Source: Anaerostipes butyraticus (lineage in GTDB: Bacteria; Bacillota; Clostridia; Lachnospirales; Lachnospiraceae). Taken from it: DNA of 64,000 nt. Position 1 is the stretch's first letter; every line of letters begins with the position of its first letter. A program made the translations under genes and the position numbers. Shown here in pieces: positions 1 through 8,190 of this stretch. The notes beneath the pieces were generated by a model, which was not told where the DNA came from, made no database searches, and was given only the letters and a program-made list of their open reading frames with translations. The stretch lies in assembly GCF_016586355.1 (NCBI RefSeq), contig NZ_BLYI01000031.1:107579-171578 (forward strand). Reading direction: 5' to 3'.

Positions 1-975
1 AACGATTTTAATTACAATCTGCCGGATCTTAAAGCTCTCTTCTTCGTATTTGCTTTCATTTTTATTCTTCCAGATCTTTTCGCTCAGAAGCTGTATGGCA
101 ATACAGTAAATTTCTCCTTCAGAGATTGGAAATCCTACTATCTGCCCAATTTTGCTGCCGATCCAGTTGGATACCTGACATTCCGGAAGATGCATGATAG
201 ACATCAGATCTTTCTCTTTTCCACTGATCGAATGTCCGGTTTTCAGCCGATTGATCGTAAGAAGCAGATATAAAATAAAATGCAGCCGGGAATGCTCCGT
301 ATACTGAATGTTCAGAACCCTCTGCGTCTCACTTACGATAACGATAAGCTGTTCCAGCACTTCCTGCGGAAGCTGCTGAAAGTATTGTCCTGAAGGAAGC
401 TTATTTTCTTTTTTAAAAAGATATTGAAGATTCTTCTCTTTCAGCTGTTTTTGAAATAAAACAGATGCAGCCTGCCGGTAATCTTCTTCTTTTCCTTCCC
501 AGCTGATGCCGAGCCCCGGTCTGCGGATCAGCGAAAGATTGTAGTGTTCCATCCATTGATCGACTTCATCCAGATCACTTGCCAGAGTTCCGTCAGAGAC
601 ATGAAACAAGGACGTAAAATAAAAATATTTTAAGGGTTCTTCATCCGTAAAAAGTTCAGCCAGAATTCTGTCCTGGCGTTCTTCTTTTGTAAAAGCATTT
701 TTTCGATGATCCATCTGTACCAGTTCCTGCAGAAACTTTCGTGTTTCCTGATCTTCATCTACATATAATCCGACTCTGGGCTTTTTTACAAGGCGGAAAT
801 CATTTTCCTCAAACCATTCATTGATCTTTGGCAGTTCCCGCAGAATGGTTCTGGAACTTAATTTTAATTTTTCGGATATGGTTTGTACGGTAATCGGATG
901 ATCGGATGTAAACTGTGACAGTATTTTTATAATTTCTTTTTGCCGCTTGGACAATCCGGAGTTTTTTGACGTCAT
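1..975 (-). CDS. PRD-containing BglG/MtlR-type transcriptional regulator (C-terminus outside window)
   Basis: An open frame of 325 codons starts at an ATG at 975 and runs off the left edge, so the C-terminus is not visible. The first 60 residues form a winged helix of the HTH_11 type (KRQKEIIKIL...ISEKLKLSSRTILREL), a second helix-turn-helix-like stretch follows near residues 110-165, and residues about 180-290 look like a PTS regulation domain (helical, with a histidine in EHSRLHFILYL). Such proteins sense PTS phosphorylation and activate or antiterminate sugar operons. An AGGA ribosome site lies 8 nt before the ATG. Whether PTS EIIA/EIIB-like domains follow cannot be seen, and the target operon is probably beyond the window. 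Family assignment is firm, the sugar unknown. Confidence 0.8.
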   Translation of the reverse strand, partial: MTSKNSGLSKRQKEIIKILSQFTSDHPITVQTISEKLKLSSRTILRELPKINEWFEENDFRLVKKPRVGLYVDEDQETRKFLQELVQMDHRKNAFTKEERQDRILAELFTDEEPLKYFYFTSLFHVSDGTLASDLDEVDQWMEHYNLSLIRRPGLGISWEGKEEDYRQAASVLFQKQLKEKNLQYLFKKENKLPSGQYFQQLPQEVLEQLIVIVSETQRVLNIQYTEHSRLHFILYLLLTINRLKTGHSISGKEKDLMSIMHLPECQVSNWIGSKIGQIVGFPISEGEIYCIAIQLLSEKIWKNKNESKYEEESFKIRQIVIKIV

Positions 976-997
976 TTCATCATTCCTTTCTATTCAT

Positions 998-1026
998 ATT
1001 ATATGATTATATTTTTATCAGCACAA
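998..1026 (-). promoter_or_regulatory. Sigma-A type promoter of the PRD regulator
   Basis: On the minus strand, TTGTGC (1021-1026) and TATAAT (998-1003) are separated by 17 nt and end about 22 nt before the start codon of the regulator. Confidence 0.6.
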
Positions 1027-1091
1027 GAAAATTTTCGCCAAAACCTTATAATGGGAAGTGTTTTCATTTCATAGAAAAGCAATTTCTTATA

Positions 1092-1123
1092 AAACGAAAA
1101 AAGAACCGGTAAAATACCGGTTC
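1092..1123 (-). terminator. Rho-independent terminator of the TVP38-like gene
   Basis: GAACCGGT (1103-1110) and ACCGGTTC (1116-1123) form a perfect 8-bp stem with a 5-nt loop. Read on the minus strand it is followed by a T-rich tract, directly downstream of the stop codon at 1164. Confidence 0.85.
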
Positions 1124-1163
1124 CAGAGGAATATATTTCAGATACCATACAAATGATTATCCG

Positions 1164-1799
1164 TCAGCCGATCAGTCCAACAGCACTGTAAAAGATAAGG
1201 GATGCAGGACGTCCGATGAGCAGGATCAGCGCAAATTTTGTTGTTTTCATTTCCGTCAGTCCTGCCAGCATACACAGTACATCATCCGGGAATCCCGGAA
1301 GAATGATTGCAGCAGCAAACATCAGATCAAATTTTCTGCCGCTGTTGATCTTGGACATATATTTGTCGTAAACGTCCGCTGCAACCAGACGTTTTACAAA
1401 ATTCTGTCCGTATCTTCTGGCAAGATAGAAATTAATAAAAGAACCTATGATAATTCCGATGTAACTGTACAGGAAAGACCAGAATGGGCCAAACATAAAA
1501 ACACCGGCCAGGCAGGTCACCCCTCCCGGGATCAGCGGGAAAACCACCTGTGTGATCTGAAGAAGAATAAAGATCAATGGCGCCAGTATCCCTGCCGTCC
1601 CGATCAGAAGCTGCAGTTCCTGTTTATTTGTAAAAAGACCTGCCCCCATTCCGTAAATGACAAATACAGCCATTGCCGCAAGAAAAAGGACTGTTGTTCC
1701 ATTGGTTACATATTTCATTGCTTTGCTGTTCATCCTACCACCATCCTTTGTATCATATCTTTTGATTCTATTATACATGCTGTTTATGACATCCGCCAT
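1164..1799 (-). CDS. TVP38/TMEM64 family membrane protein
   Basis: 211 residues with about five hydrophobic segments and the SNARE-associated/DedA-like core (VVFPLIPGGVTCLAGVFMFGP, then GSFINFYLARRYG and ILPGFPDDVLCMLAGLTEM). Members of this family are integral membrane proteins linked to lipid or small-molecule transport; the substrate here is unknown. Two starts are possible: the ATG at 1799 with AAGGGAG only 4 nt upstream, or the ATG at 1733 (residue 23) with AAAGGA about 9 nt upstream. The second gives a protein beginning MNSKAMKYV. It is a single gene with its own terminator, convergent with nothing and separated from topB by 36 nt. Confidence 0.85.
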   Translation of the reverse strand: MADVINSMYNRIKRYDTKDGGRMNSKAMKYVTNGTTVLFLAAMAVFVIYGMGAGLFTNKQELQLLIGTAGILAPLIFILLQITQVVFPLIPGGVTCLAGVFMFGPFWSFLYSYIGIIIGSFINFYLARRYGQNFVKRLVAADVYDKYMSKINSGRKFDLMFAAAIILPGFPDDVLCMLAGLTEMKTTKFALILLIGRPASLIFYSAVGLIG

Positions 1800-1835
1800 A
1801 AGACTCCCTTACAAAATTCTTACAGTTTCGTAAGA

Positions 1836-3947
1836 TTACAGTTTAATTTTTGACAGTGCTTCCGCAAATGCATTGTTGATCGGTGCTTCCGCTTCTTTCT
1901 GCTGTTTTTTCAGATAACGGCTGACTTCTTTTTTGCTCATGGCTTTCCCTTCTTTTGCTTTTCTTGCCTTAAATGCGGAGAGTTTTTCTTTATGGCCGCA
2001 GGAGCAGATAAATTTCTGATTTTCTCCTTCACCGACCAGTTCCATTTTCTTATGGCATACCGGGCAGCGGGCGTTGGTAAGTCGTGCAATTGTTTTTTTG
2101 TATCCGCAGTTTCTGTCCTGACAAACCAGCAGTCTGCCATGTTTCCCATTAACAGACAGCAGGAATTTTCCACACTGCGGGCATTTCTGCCGGGTCATAT
2201 TATCATGATGGAAGGTTCCATCTGCTGACTTGATATCCTGAATCAGAGCCTGGGTATAGTTTTGGATTTCTTTCATAAATTTCTGATCATTTTGTGTCCC
2301 ATTGGCAATAGCCGTCAGCTTTCTTTCCCAGTCGGCTGTCAGTTCCGCTTTTTTCAGATCAGAAGGAACCAGATCCAGAAGCTGTTTTCCCTTGGATGTG
2401 ATCTTAATTTCATTTCCGTCTTTTTCCAGAAGATAGCTTCGGAACAGTTTGTCGATAATATCTGCTCTGGTTGCCACGGTTCCCAGACCTTTTTTATCCA
2501 TCTGATCGATCAGCGTACCTTCTGTATATCGTCCCGGCGCTTTTGTTTTTCCCTCTGTCATAACCGGAGCATCGCACACATACTGTTTTCCTTCCTCCGG
2601 AAGATCCGGAAGATTTGTCATCATATTTTCTTCCTGTTCCTGATCTTCACAGGCATCCTTCCATCCGGCTTTCTTTTGAAGAACTGCCTTTGCCTGAAGC
2701 TGTTCTCCTGAAATTTCTCCCCGAATGCGGATCTGTTCGGAAACAGAAGGTTCCATTAAGACCGCAAAGAAACGGCGGACTACCATATCATAGATTTTGC
2801 GCTCATCAGCAGACAGTTCCATCAGCCGGACAGACTGTTCTGTCGGAATGATCGCATGATGATCTGAAACCTTTTTATCATTCACAAACCGCCGGTTTCC
2901 TTTGATCTCTTTTCGCAGAAGAAGTGCTGCTGTCTTTTTGTATGGGCCGGCCGCGGATGCTTTGATTCTGTCTTTTAATGTGTCTGTCATATCACTGGTC
3001 AGATATCTGGAATCTGTTCTTGGATAAGTTAGGATTTTATGGTGTTCATACAGACTTTGCATAAGATTTAAGGTCTGTTTTGGAGAAAACCCATATCGCT
3101 TGCTTGCTTCTTTTTGCAGAGCTGTCAGATCATACAATTCCGGAGCATATGTTTTCTTTTCTTTCCTCTCTACCTTCTTTACAGTTATCTTCTGTGCTTT
3201 TAATTTCTTTCCAATGTTCTGTGCCAGTTCCTTTTTGAAAATCCTCTGATTTCCATTCTTTCCTTCCCAGACAAAAGTCATTCCCAAAGCCGAAACTTTC
3301 CATCCGTAGTAAGTTTCCGGCTGAAATTTTCGGATCTCTTCTTCTCTCTGGGCAATCATGGCAAGAGTCGGCGTCTGCACTCTTCCGCAGGACAGCTGCG
3401 CATTATATTTGCAGGTGAGAGCTCTGGTGGCATTGATTCCCACCAGCCAGTCTGCTTCTGCCCTGGAGCGGGCAGCACGAAAAAGATTTTCATATTCTTT
3501 TCCTTTTTTCAAATGGGCAAAGCCGTCTTTGATGGCCTTATCTGTTACAGAGGAAATCCAGAGACGGAAAAGAGGCTTTTTATTTCCGGACATCTGCAGG
3601 ATCCATCGTGCCACCAGTTCTCCTTCCCGTCCGGCATCTGTAGCGATGATGATACTGGAAATATCATTGCGGTGGATCAGCTTTTTTACTGCCTGAAACT
3701 GCCCGGATGTCTTGCGCAGAACCGTCAGTTTCCATTGTTTCGGCATCATCGGCAGAGTATCCATATCCCATGTTTTGTATTCTTTGCCATATTGTTCCGG
3801 ATCAGCAAGAGACACCAGATGCCCCAAAGCCCATGTCACGACATAATCCTTTCCTTCTATATAATTTTTTGTTTTATTGTGACAGCCTAAAACCCGTGCA
3901 ATATCTCTTGCAACGGAAGGCTTTTCTGCTAAAACCAGCTGTTTCAT
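1836..3947 (-). CDS. topB: DNA topoisomerase III (type IA)
   Basis: 703 residues. The N-terminal TOPRIM domain has the early glutamate (VLAEKPSVARDIA) and the acidic TDAGREGE motif at residues 103-110. The active-site tyrosine is Tyr308 in LTYPRTDSRY. SCGRVQTPTLAMI (about 186-198) is the usual type IA signature, and GLGTVATRADIIDKL lies in the later catalytic fold. The C-terminus carries two zinc-ribbon-like Cys clusters, near 590-615 (CPQC...CQDRNC) and 633-655 (CPVC...CSCG). It relaxes and decatenates DNA by single-strand passage. Firmicutes often carry several copies, some on mobile elements; nothing here shows transfer. The gene is divergent from yfcE. Confidence 0.95.
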   Translation of the reverse strand: MKQLVLAEKPSVARDIARVLGCHNKTKNYIEGKDYVVTWALGHLVSLADPEQYGKEYKTWDMDTLPMMPKQWKLTVLRKTSGQFQAVKKLIHRNDISSIIIATDAGREGELVARWILQMSGNKKPLFRLWISSVTDKAIKDGFAHLKKGKEYENLFRAARSRAEADWLVGINATRALTCKYNAQLSCGRVQTPTLAMIAQREEEIRKFQPETYYGWKVSALGMTFVWEGKNGNQRIFKKELAQNIGKKLKAQKITVKKVERKEKKTYAPELYDLTALQKEASKRYGFSPKQTLNLMQSLYEHHKILTYPRTDSRYLTSDMTDTLKDRIKASAAGPYKKTAALLLRKEIKGNRRFVNDKKVSDHHAIIPTEQSVRLMELSADERKIYDMVVRRFFAVLMEPSVSEQIRIRGEISGEQLQAKAVLQKKAGWKDACEDQEQEENMMTNLPDLPEEGKQYVCDAPVMTEGKTKAPGRYTEGTLIDQMDKKGLGTVATRADIIDKLFRSYLLEKDGNEIKITSKGKQLLDLVPSDLKKAELTADWERKLTAIANGTQNDQKFMKEIQNYTQALIQDIKSADGTFHHDNMTRQKCPQCGKFLLSVNGKHGRLLVCQDRNCGYKKTIARLTNARCPVCHKKMELVGEGENQKFICSCGHKEKLSAFKARKAKEGKAMSKKEVSRYLKKQQKEAEAPINNAFAEALSKIKL

Positions 3948-3965
3948 AAATCTGTTCCTTCCTGT

Positions 3966-3993
3966 TTGATTCTTTCTTCTCCTATACTATAAT
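3966..3993 (+). promoter_or_regulatory. Putative promoter of the yfcE-like gene
   Basis: TTGATT (3966-3971) and TATAAT (3988-3993) are spaced by 16 nt in the topB/yfcE divergent gap, 39 nt before the downstream ATG. Confidence 0.55.
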
Positions 3994-4032
3994 GGAAATA
4001 TCAAAAATAATCTACGAAAGAAGGGAATTTTT

Positions 4033-4578
4033 ATGAAATTAATGATAGCCTCCGATCTTCATGGCTCAGCTTATTACTGCCGACAGATGTTTGACGCTGT
4101 AAAAAAAGAGCAGCCGGAAAAGCTCCTGCTGCTGGGGGATCTGCTGTACCATGGTCCAAGGAACGACCTTCCAGAAGAATATGATCCGAAAAGTGTAATT
4201 TCCATGCTCAATCAGCATAAAGACAAAATTTTATGCGTTCGCGGCAACTGTGATGCCGAAGTTGATCAAATGGTGCTGGATTTTCCAATCCAGAGTGACT
4301 CCTGTATTCTGTATCTGGAAGGACAGATGATCTTTGCGTCTCATGGGCATATTGATTCCGAAGAACATCCGCCAAAACTTCAGAAAGGCGATATCCTGTT
4401 AAATGGTCATACCCATATTCCGGCATGGAAAGAGCATGACGATTTTCTTTATTTAAATCCGGGATCGGTCTCCATTCCAAAAGAAAATTCTCCTCACAGC
4501 TATATGATCATAGAAGATCAGACAATTTACTGGAAAGAGATGCATGGTCAGATTTATCATACGTTAAATCTGGCATAA
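4033..4578 (+). CDS. yfcE: YfcE-type metallophosphodiesterase
   Basis: 181 residues, close to the 184 of Escherichia coli YfcE. All metallophosphoesterase blocks are visible in order: SDLHGS (Asp/His metal ligands), GDLLYHGPRND, RGNCD, SHGH and the final GHTH. It should be a cytosolic, Mn-dependent phosphodiesterase; the physiological substrate of YfcE proteins is not settled. AAGAAAGGG-type ribosome site precedes the ATG. It is monocistronic, convergent with the YczE gene 15 nt after its stop. Confidence 0.9.
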   Translation: MKLMIASDLHGSAYYCRQMFDAVKKEQPEKLLLLGDLLYHGPRNDLPEEYDPKSVISMLNQHKDKILCVRGNCDAEVDQMVLDFPIQSDSCILYLEGQMIFASHGHIDSEEHPPKLQKGDILLNGHTHIPAWKEHDDFLYLNPGSVSIPKENSPHSYMIIEDQTIYWKEMHGQIYHTLNLA

Positions 4579-4593
4579 AGAACACAGCGTTTC

Positions 4594-5256
4594 TCATTCA
4601 GAAAGAAAAACGGCTTCGATTCCTTTGGTTACTTTATTGGTCTGTTTGGTAACCTGCCCGACAAAAAGGGCTGCCGCAATGGTTCCTTCTCTGATACCGT
4701 CCAGAGTTTTAAGAAATACCAGGGACAAAACGATGGCAATGCATACCAGAGTCACATCAAAGATCACCTTCATATTTCCAAACCGGATCGGAGCCTTTTT
4801 GCAGATGGCAAGAACAATGCCTTCCCCTGCTGTCGTCACAAGATTTGCCATAACTTCCACACTGACACCCAGAGCGATCAGAACAATGCCGATTATACAC
4901 AAAAGCCATTGTTGGAAATAATTTGAAACATCAATCGGTGCGATCACATATTCCGCCACGTCAATCATAGTTCCAAATACGATGGCCGCAGGAATCTGCA
5001 GAAGCTGAAACCATTCATAGTCTCTGCGCAGAATTCCAATCTGAATCAGTACAAACATGATATTCATAATGATCGTGGTCGTCCCTACAGACAGCCTGGA
5101 AATTACAGATGTAACATAAGGAACACTGGAAATCGGCGATGTTCCGAGAGCTGCTTTGATGGAAAAAGCCACGCCGAATGCCATGATGCTGAGGCCAAGG
5201 CACAGAAAAAGGAAACGGCGGATCGGATAATCTATTTTTCTCTTATTCTGGCTCAT
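4594..5256 (-). CDS. YczE/YyaS/YitT family integral membrane protein
   Basis: 220 residues with about five or six membrane segments and the family opening RRFLFLCLGLSIMAFGVAFSIKAALGTSPISSVPYV. The family also shows GIVLIALGVSVEVMANLVTTAGEGIVLAIC in the middle. Function is poorly known; members are sometimes next to regulators and may be exporters. The ATG overlaps the stop of the upstream MarR gene by 4 nt (ATGA), so the two are translationally coupled and the MarR protein probably controls this membrane protein. Confidence 0.85.
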   Translation of the reverse strand: MSQNKRKIDYPIRRFLFLCLGLSIMAFGVAFSIKAALGTSPISSVPYVTSVISRLSVGTTTIIMNIMFVLIQIGILRRDYEWFQLLQIPAAIVFGTMIDVAEYVIAPIDVSNYFQQWLLCIIGIVLIALGVSVEVMANLVTTAGEGIVLAICKKAPIRFGNMKVIFDVTLVCIAIVLSLVFLKTLDGIREGTIAAALFVGQVTKQTNKVTKGIEAVFLSE

Positions 5257-5693
5257 TTTTCCACCTTCTTTCCTGCGGCCTGGGCCTGCATGGAATCACA
5301 TAATTTCGTCAGCAGTTCTTTTAATTCCGCCACTTCTCCTTCTGACAGATCACTGGCAGCCGCTGCTTCTACGCCATGAAAAATACCGGTCAGCTGCCGG
5401 GCAGCTTCTTCTCCTTTTTGGGTCATGGAGACATATAACGACCTGCGGTTCCCTTCCTTCTGACGGCGGACGACAAGTCCGGCCTTTTCCATGCGCAGCA
5501 GAATACTTCCCACTGTCGCCTGTTCAATTTCACAATAGGAAGCGATGGTTTTCTGATCCGCTTCCTTATATTTCTGTAAAAATTCCAAAATCTTCGGCTG
5601 TCCGGACGTCAGACCGATCTTTCCGATCTCTGCCTGGATCTGCCGGTAAAACATTGCATGAGTCTTCATTAAAAGATAATGTAAACTTTCCAT
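5253..5693 (-). CDS. MarR family transcriptional regulator controlling the YczE gene
   Basis: 146 residues from the ATG at 5693, which has AAGGAG 9 nt upstream. The longer open frame starting at 5768 reads through the promoter/operator and is not the likely start. The winged helix covers residues about 30-100 (QKTIASYCEIEQATVGSILLRMEKAGLVVRRQKEGNRRSLYVSMTQKG), typical of MarR. It is the first gene of a two-gene operon with the YczE membrane protein. A palindrome just before the ribosome site suggests autoregulation. The ligand is unknown. Confidence 0.85.
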   Translation of the reverse strand: MESLHYLLMKTHAMFYRQIQAEIGKIGLTSGQPKILEFLQKYKEADQKTIASYCEIEQATVGSILLRMEKAGLVVRRQKEGNRRSLYVSMTQKGEEAARQLTGIFHGVEAAAASDLSEGEVAELKELLTKLCDSMQAQAAGKKVEK

Positions 5694-5707
5694 ATTTATA
5701 ACACTCC

Positions 5708-5731
5708 TTATTATAAGAATTCTTATTATAA
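5708..5731 (-). promoter_or_regulatory. Palindromic operator/promoter of the MarR-YczE operon
   Basis: ATAAGAATTCTTAT (5713-5726) is a perfect 14-bp palindrome centred on GAATTC, inside a longer near-palindrome, and two TATAAT-like boxes lie at its ends. It ends just before the AAGGAG of the MarR gene. This is the place and shape expected of an autorepressor site. Confidence 0.65.
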
Positions 5732-5775
5732 CAAAACTTATTGTATCTCTGGCTGAATGCAATGTCAAGAAGGCA

Positions 5776-5809
5776 GAAAAAATGCCGGCTGAATCGCCAC
5801 AGCCGGCAT
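5776..5809 (-). terminator. Terminator after the 84-residue gene
   Basis: ATGCCGGCT (5782-5790) pairs perfectly with AGCCGGCAT (5801-5809), loop 10 nt; on the minus strand a T6 tract follows. Confidence 0.85.
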
Positions 5810-5822
5810 AAGGTCTGAAATT

Positions 5823-6077
5823 TTATTCTTTGATCACATCGTCAATCGTATCAAAAGGAATTCCTTCATTTTCTCCATTATCTTTGTGCATATATAAGAT
5901 GTCATCTTCTTCTGTGTATCTGGCAAATTCAATCTGCATAAAGGTTCCTTTTCTTTCTTTGCCATCCAGTGTCTTCACCCGGATATGATCATTCTGAGAA
6001 ATAAATAAGACTTCTCTGCTGCCGTCCTGATCTTCTTTTTCCAGATGTACACCTGGAAGTACGCTGATAAATTCCAT
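5823..6077 (-). CDS. Small conserved-looking protein of unknown function next to the sirtuin/macrodomain pair
   Basis: 84 residues, acidic, no membrane segment, no recognised motif. The middle (VLFISQNDHIRVKTLDGKER) looks like a small beta-barrel of the Sm/KOW kind, but this is only an impression. AAGGAG lies before the ATG and a 17-nt-spaced promoter (6107-6135) gives it its own transcript, with a strong terminator after it. It is not a GcvH-like lipoyl carrier: there is no DK lipoylation motif. It may work with the ADP-ribosylation pair upstream or be independent. Confidence 0.75.
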   Translation of the reverse strand: MEFISVLPGVHLEKEDQDGSREVLFISQNDHIRVKTLDGKERKGTFMQIEFARYTEEDDILYMHKDNGENEGIPFDTIDDVIKE

Positions 6078-6106
6078 ATCTTTTCTCCTTCTCTCGTGAT
6101 GGATTT

Positions 6107-6135
6107 ATTTTACTGCAAACAGAATCAGAATGCAA
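6107..6135 (-). promoter_or_regulatory. Putative promoter of the 84-residue gene
   Basis: Minus strand TTGCAT (6130-6135), 17 nt, TAAAAT (6107-6112), about 30 nt before the ATG at 6077. Confidence 0.5.
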
Positions 6136-6148
6136 TGCAGCAAATCTG

Positions 6149-6982
6149 TTATGACAGCAGAGCATGATAGTACTGTTCATCGATTTCCTTAAATACATTA
6201 AAAATAATCCGGTCAAAGTTTTCCGCATGCTGATCCAGAAAATCAGAAACCGTTTTTACCGCGATTTTTGCGGCCTCATCATTTGGAAAATGAAATTCTC
6301 CTGTGGAAATACAGCAAAAGGCCACAGAGCGGATGTTATGTTCCAGACAGCATTTCAGGACGCTTTCGTAACAGTTTTTCAGGTCATGTTCCAGTTTCCG
6401 GTTCAGGCGGTACCCTACGATCGGTCCTACCGTATGGATCACATATTCTGCCGGAAGATTATATCCTTTTGTCAGCATTGCCTGGCCGGTCGGTTCCTCG
6501 TAGCGCCGGCCAAAACGGACTCTCTTCTGATTCATACGGCAGTTACACTCTTCCCGCAGCTCGATTCCAGCCGCGCTGTGGATGGCGTTATCAATGCAGC
6601 GGTGGCATGGGATAAAGCATCCGAGCATCTGAGAATTGGCCGCGTTTACAATGGCGCCTGCCGCAAGTCTTGTAATGTCTCCTTTCCAGACAGAAATTTT
6701 ATCTGCATGTGGATGGAAACTATGGTATTCTTCCTGTATGGTCGGAATCTCAGATAAGGTTACGATACCCTTTTCCCTGGCCTCTTCTTCCAGAAATTCA
6801 TCCTGGACTTTCAGGACTTCTTCCGGCATTTCCCCCGGCATCCGAATATTCATCAGAGATCGGAGCACCATCCGCTTGCTGTCATAATCGTCATCTACTT
6901 CCAGACTGCTGTACTGCACAGAATCTTCTTTGAATACTTCCAGAAGATAATCCAGACGCTCTTCCTGATTTGAAAATTTCAT
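6149..6982 (-). CDS. Zinc-containing macrodomain protein-ADP-ribose hydrolase (SirTM partner)
   Basis: 277 residues from the ATG at 6982 (GGAG 8 nt upstream). A helical N-terminal extension of about 95 residues precedes a macrodomain: GDITRLAAGAIVNAANSQMLGC binds ADP-ribose, and the loop GCFIPCHRCIDNAIH carries the Cys/His set that marks the zinc-dependent macrodomains found beside class M sirtuins. IHTVGP and CCISTGEFHFP are later macrodomain strands. The family removes mono-ADP-ribose from proteins. It follows the sirtuin gene by 18 nt, so one enzyme adds and the other removes the mark. Confidence 0.9.
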   Translation of the reverse strand: MKFSNQEERLDYLLEVFKEDSVQYSSLEVDDDYDSKRMVLRSLMNIRMPGEMPEEVLKVQDEFLEEEAREKGIVTLSEIPTIQEEYHSFHPHADKISVWKGDITRLAAGAIVNAANSQMLGCFIPCHRCIDNAIHSAAGIELREECNCRMNQKRVRFGRRYEEPTGQAMLTKGYNLPAEYVIHTVGPIVGYRLNRKLEHDLKNCYESVLKCCLEHNIRSVAFCCISTGEFHFPNDEAAKIAVKTVSDFLDQHAENFDRIIFNVFKEIDEQYYHALLS

Positions 6983-7000
6983 CACTCTCACTCCTTCTTT

Positions 7001-7942
7001 TTACTGATCCAGCGCATGCAGCAGATCGTACACACTTTGTTTCATATCGGCGTTAATTCCAATGGCCCGGCTTCCGAGACTTTCCGGAACAACGGCTTCA
7101 TTCAGATTCAGCCGGATCAGGGTCATATTTTTATTTTCCCGGGCAAGTTTCTCAAAAGGAAATCTTACGATCACCGGCGTATTAAACCCAATGCCCAGCT
7201 CCAGAAGAACTGTCTTACCGCTTTTGCACTGTTCCACAAAACTGCCGAACCGTTTTTCTGCCTCATGCCACTGTTCATCTTCCACAAAGGAATCATCACA
7301 ACGCAGGTTCATTGCCATTGGGCCGCCGCATACCGGGCATTTCGGAACCATATGGGAAGGAATCAGACAGTCCTTCCTTGCGGCGTTCATCTGTTTCATC
7401 ATTTCCACATCATCATACGTCCTTGGATGACAGCCTCTCATGCACTGGATCCGCCCGTAATCTCCCTGGGCGGCAAAAATATGCTCAGAACCGAAATCCG
7501 CTTTATAAAACTGATGGTCTGTATTGGTGGTGAGAACGAAATATTCCTTATCTTTTACAATCTCCTTAAGCTGCCGGTAAAGAGGAAGAGCCGGCAAAGC
7601 GATACGGTTTACATATACATGTTTGGACCAGTATCCCCATCGGGCTTCTTCACTTGGAAACGGATAAAATCCCGCACTGTACATATCTGTCATTCCGTAC
7701 TTATCAATGAATTCCGCGAAATTTCTCTGAAATCGTTCGCCGCTGTAAGTTAATCCTGCTGCCGCTGAAAGACCTGCGCCGGCTCCGATGAAAATCTGAT
7801 CTGCATGCTGAATGGCTTTGGCAGCAGACTGAATCTGCTCATCGTATGGAGTTTTCTGAAATATATAGTCACTGGCAGGAACTCTGCAGAGGAAATTCTG
7901 GAAAGTCACTTTTGGTTTTCTTGATTTCAATTTTTCAAACAT
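7001..7942 (-). CDS. Class M sirtuin (SirTM), probable protein ADP-ribosyltransferase
   Basis: 313 residues with a sirtuin Rossmann fold: GAGAGLSAAAGLTYSG for NAD binding, TTNTDHQF with the conserved Asn, and zinc cysteines CMRGC and CPVC. Where classical deacetylases have the catalytic His (ELHG), this protein reads FAAQGDYGRIQ, i.e. Gln. That substitution, and the macrodomain gene directly downstream, identify class M sirtuins, which ADP-ribosylate instead of deacetylating. In Staphylococcus and Streptococcus the target is the lipoylated carrier GcvH-L; no such carrier or lipoate ligase is present here. Transcribed from a good promoter at 8012-8040. Confidence 0.9.
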   Translation of the reverse strand: MFEKLKSRKPKVTFQNFLCRVPASDYIFQKTPYDEQIQSAAKAIQHADQIFIGAGAGLSAAAGLTYSGERFQRNFAEFIDKYGMTDMYSAGFYPFPSEEARWGYWSKHVYVNRIALPALPLYRQLKEIVKDKEYFVLTTNTDHQFYKADFGSEHIFAAQGDYGRIQCMRGCHPRTYDDVEMMKQMNAARKDCLIPSHMVPKCPVCGGPMAMNLRCDDSFVEDEQWHEAEKRFGSFVEQCKSGKTVLLELGIGFNTPVIVRFPFEKLARENKNMTLIRLNLNEAVVPESLGSRAIGINADMKQSVYDLLHALDQ

Positions 7943-7978
7943 TCCCTTTGCACTCCTTTATGATCTTAACAAAAGATT

Positions 7979-8040
7979 TTGTTGTAACTCTTATAATTAC
8001 TTCTTGTTTATAATATAGCGCAGCCTTGTTGTAATGTCAA
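7979..8040 (-). promoter_or_regulatory. Promoter and repeated operator of the sirtuin-macrodomain operon
   Basis: Minus strand TTGACA (8035-8040), 17 nt, TATATT (8012-8017). A 9-bp direct repeat, TTGTTGTAA on the plus strand, occurs at 7979-7987 and at 8026-8034; the second sits in the promoter spacer and the first in the leader. Related AGTTACAA follows at 8041. These repeats suggest a repressor site, regulator unknown. Confidence 0.6.
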
Positions 8041-8067
8041 TAGTTACAATTAAATCCAGACAGCATG

Positions 8068-8190
8068 TCACAAAAGTTCATTGAAATATGAATGCCAGTA
8101 TTCCTCTGGAACAAAAGAATGAGCGTTCATATTTCCAAAAAGCCATAGCTCCATAAACTGCTCTGTATCTAATATCTGAAATTCTCGAAT
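8068..8190 (-). pseudogene. Remnant of a GNAT-family acetyltransferase (N-terminal ~40 residues)
   Basis: The frame ending at 8068 reads IREFQILDTEQFMELWLFG then NMNAHSFVPEEYW and stops after HSYFNELL. This matches the start of many small GNAT acetyltransferases (R-x-F..D...++W...N..AH.FI...YW), but the acetyl-CoA-binding part is missing and no usable start codon precedes the IREF segment, which overlaps the end of the efflux gene by 22 nt. I read it as a decayed gene left after a deletion. Similarity is from memory of the family pattern. Confidence 0.6.

Noticed and set aside
2262..3890. Several plus-strand frames opposite topB
   Set aside because: Shadows of a strongly conserved gene; no start signals.
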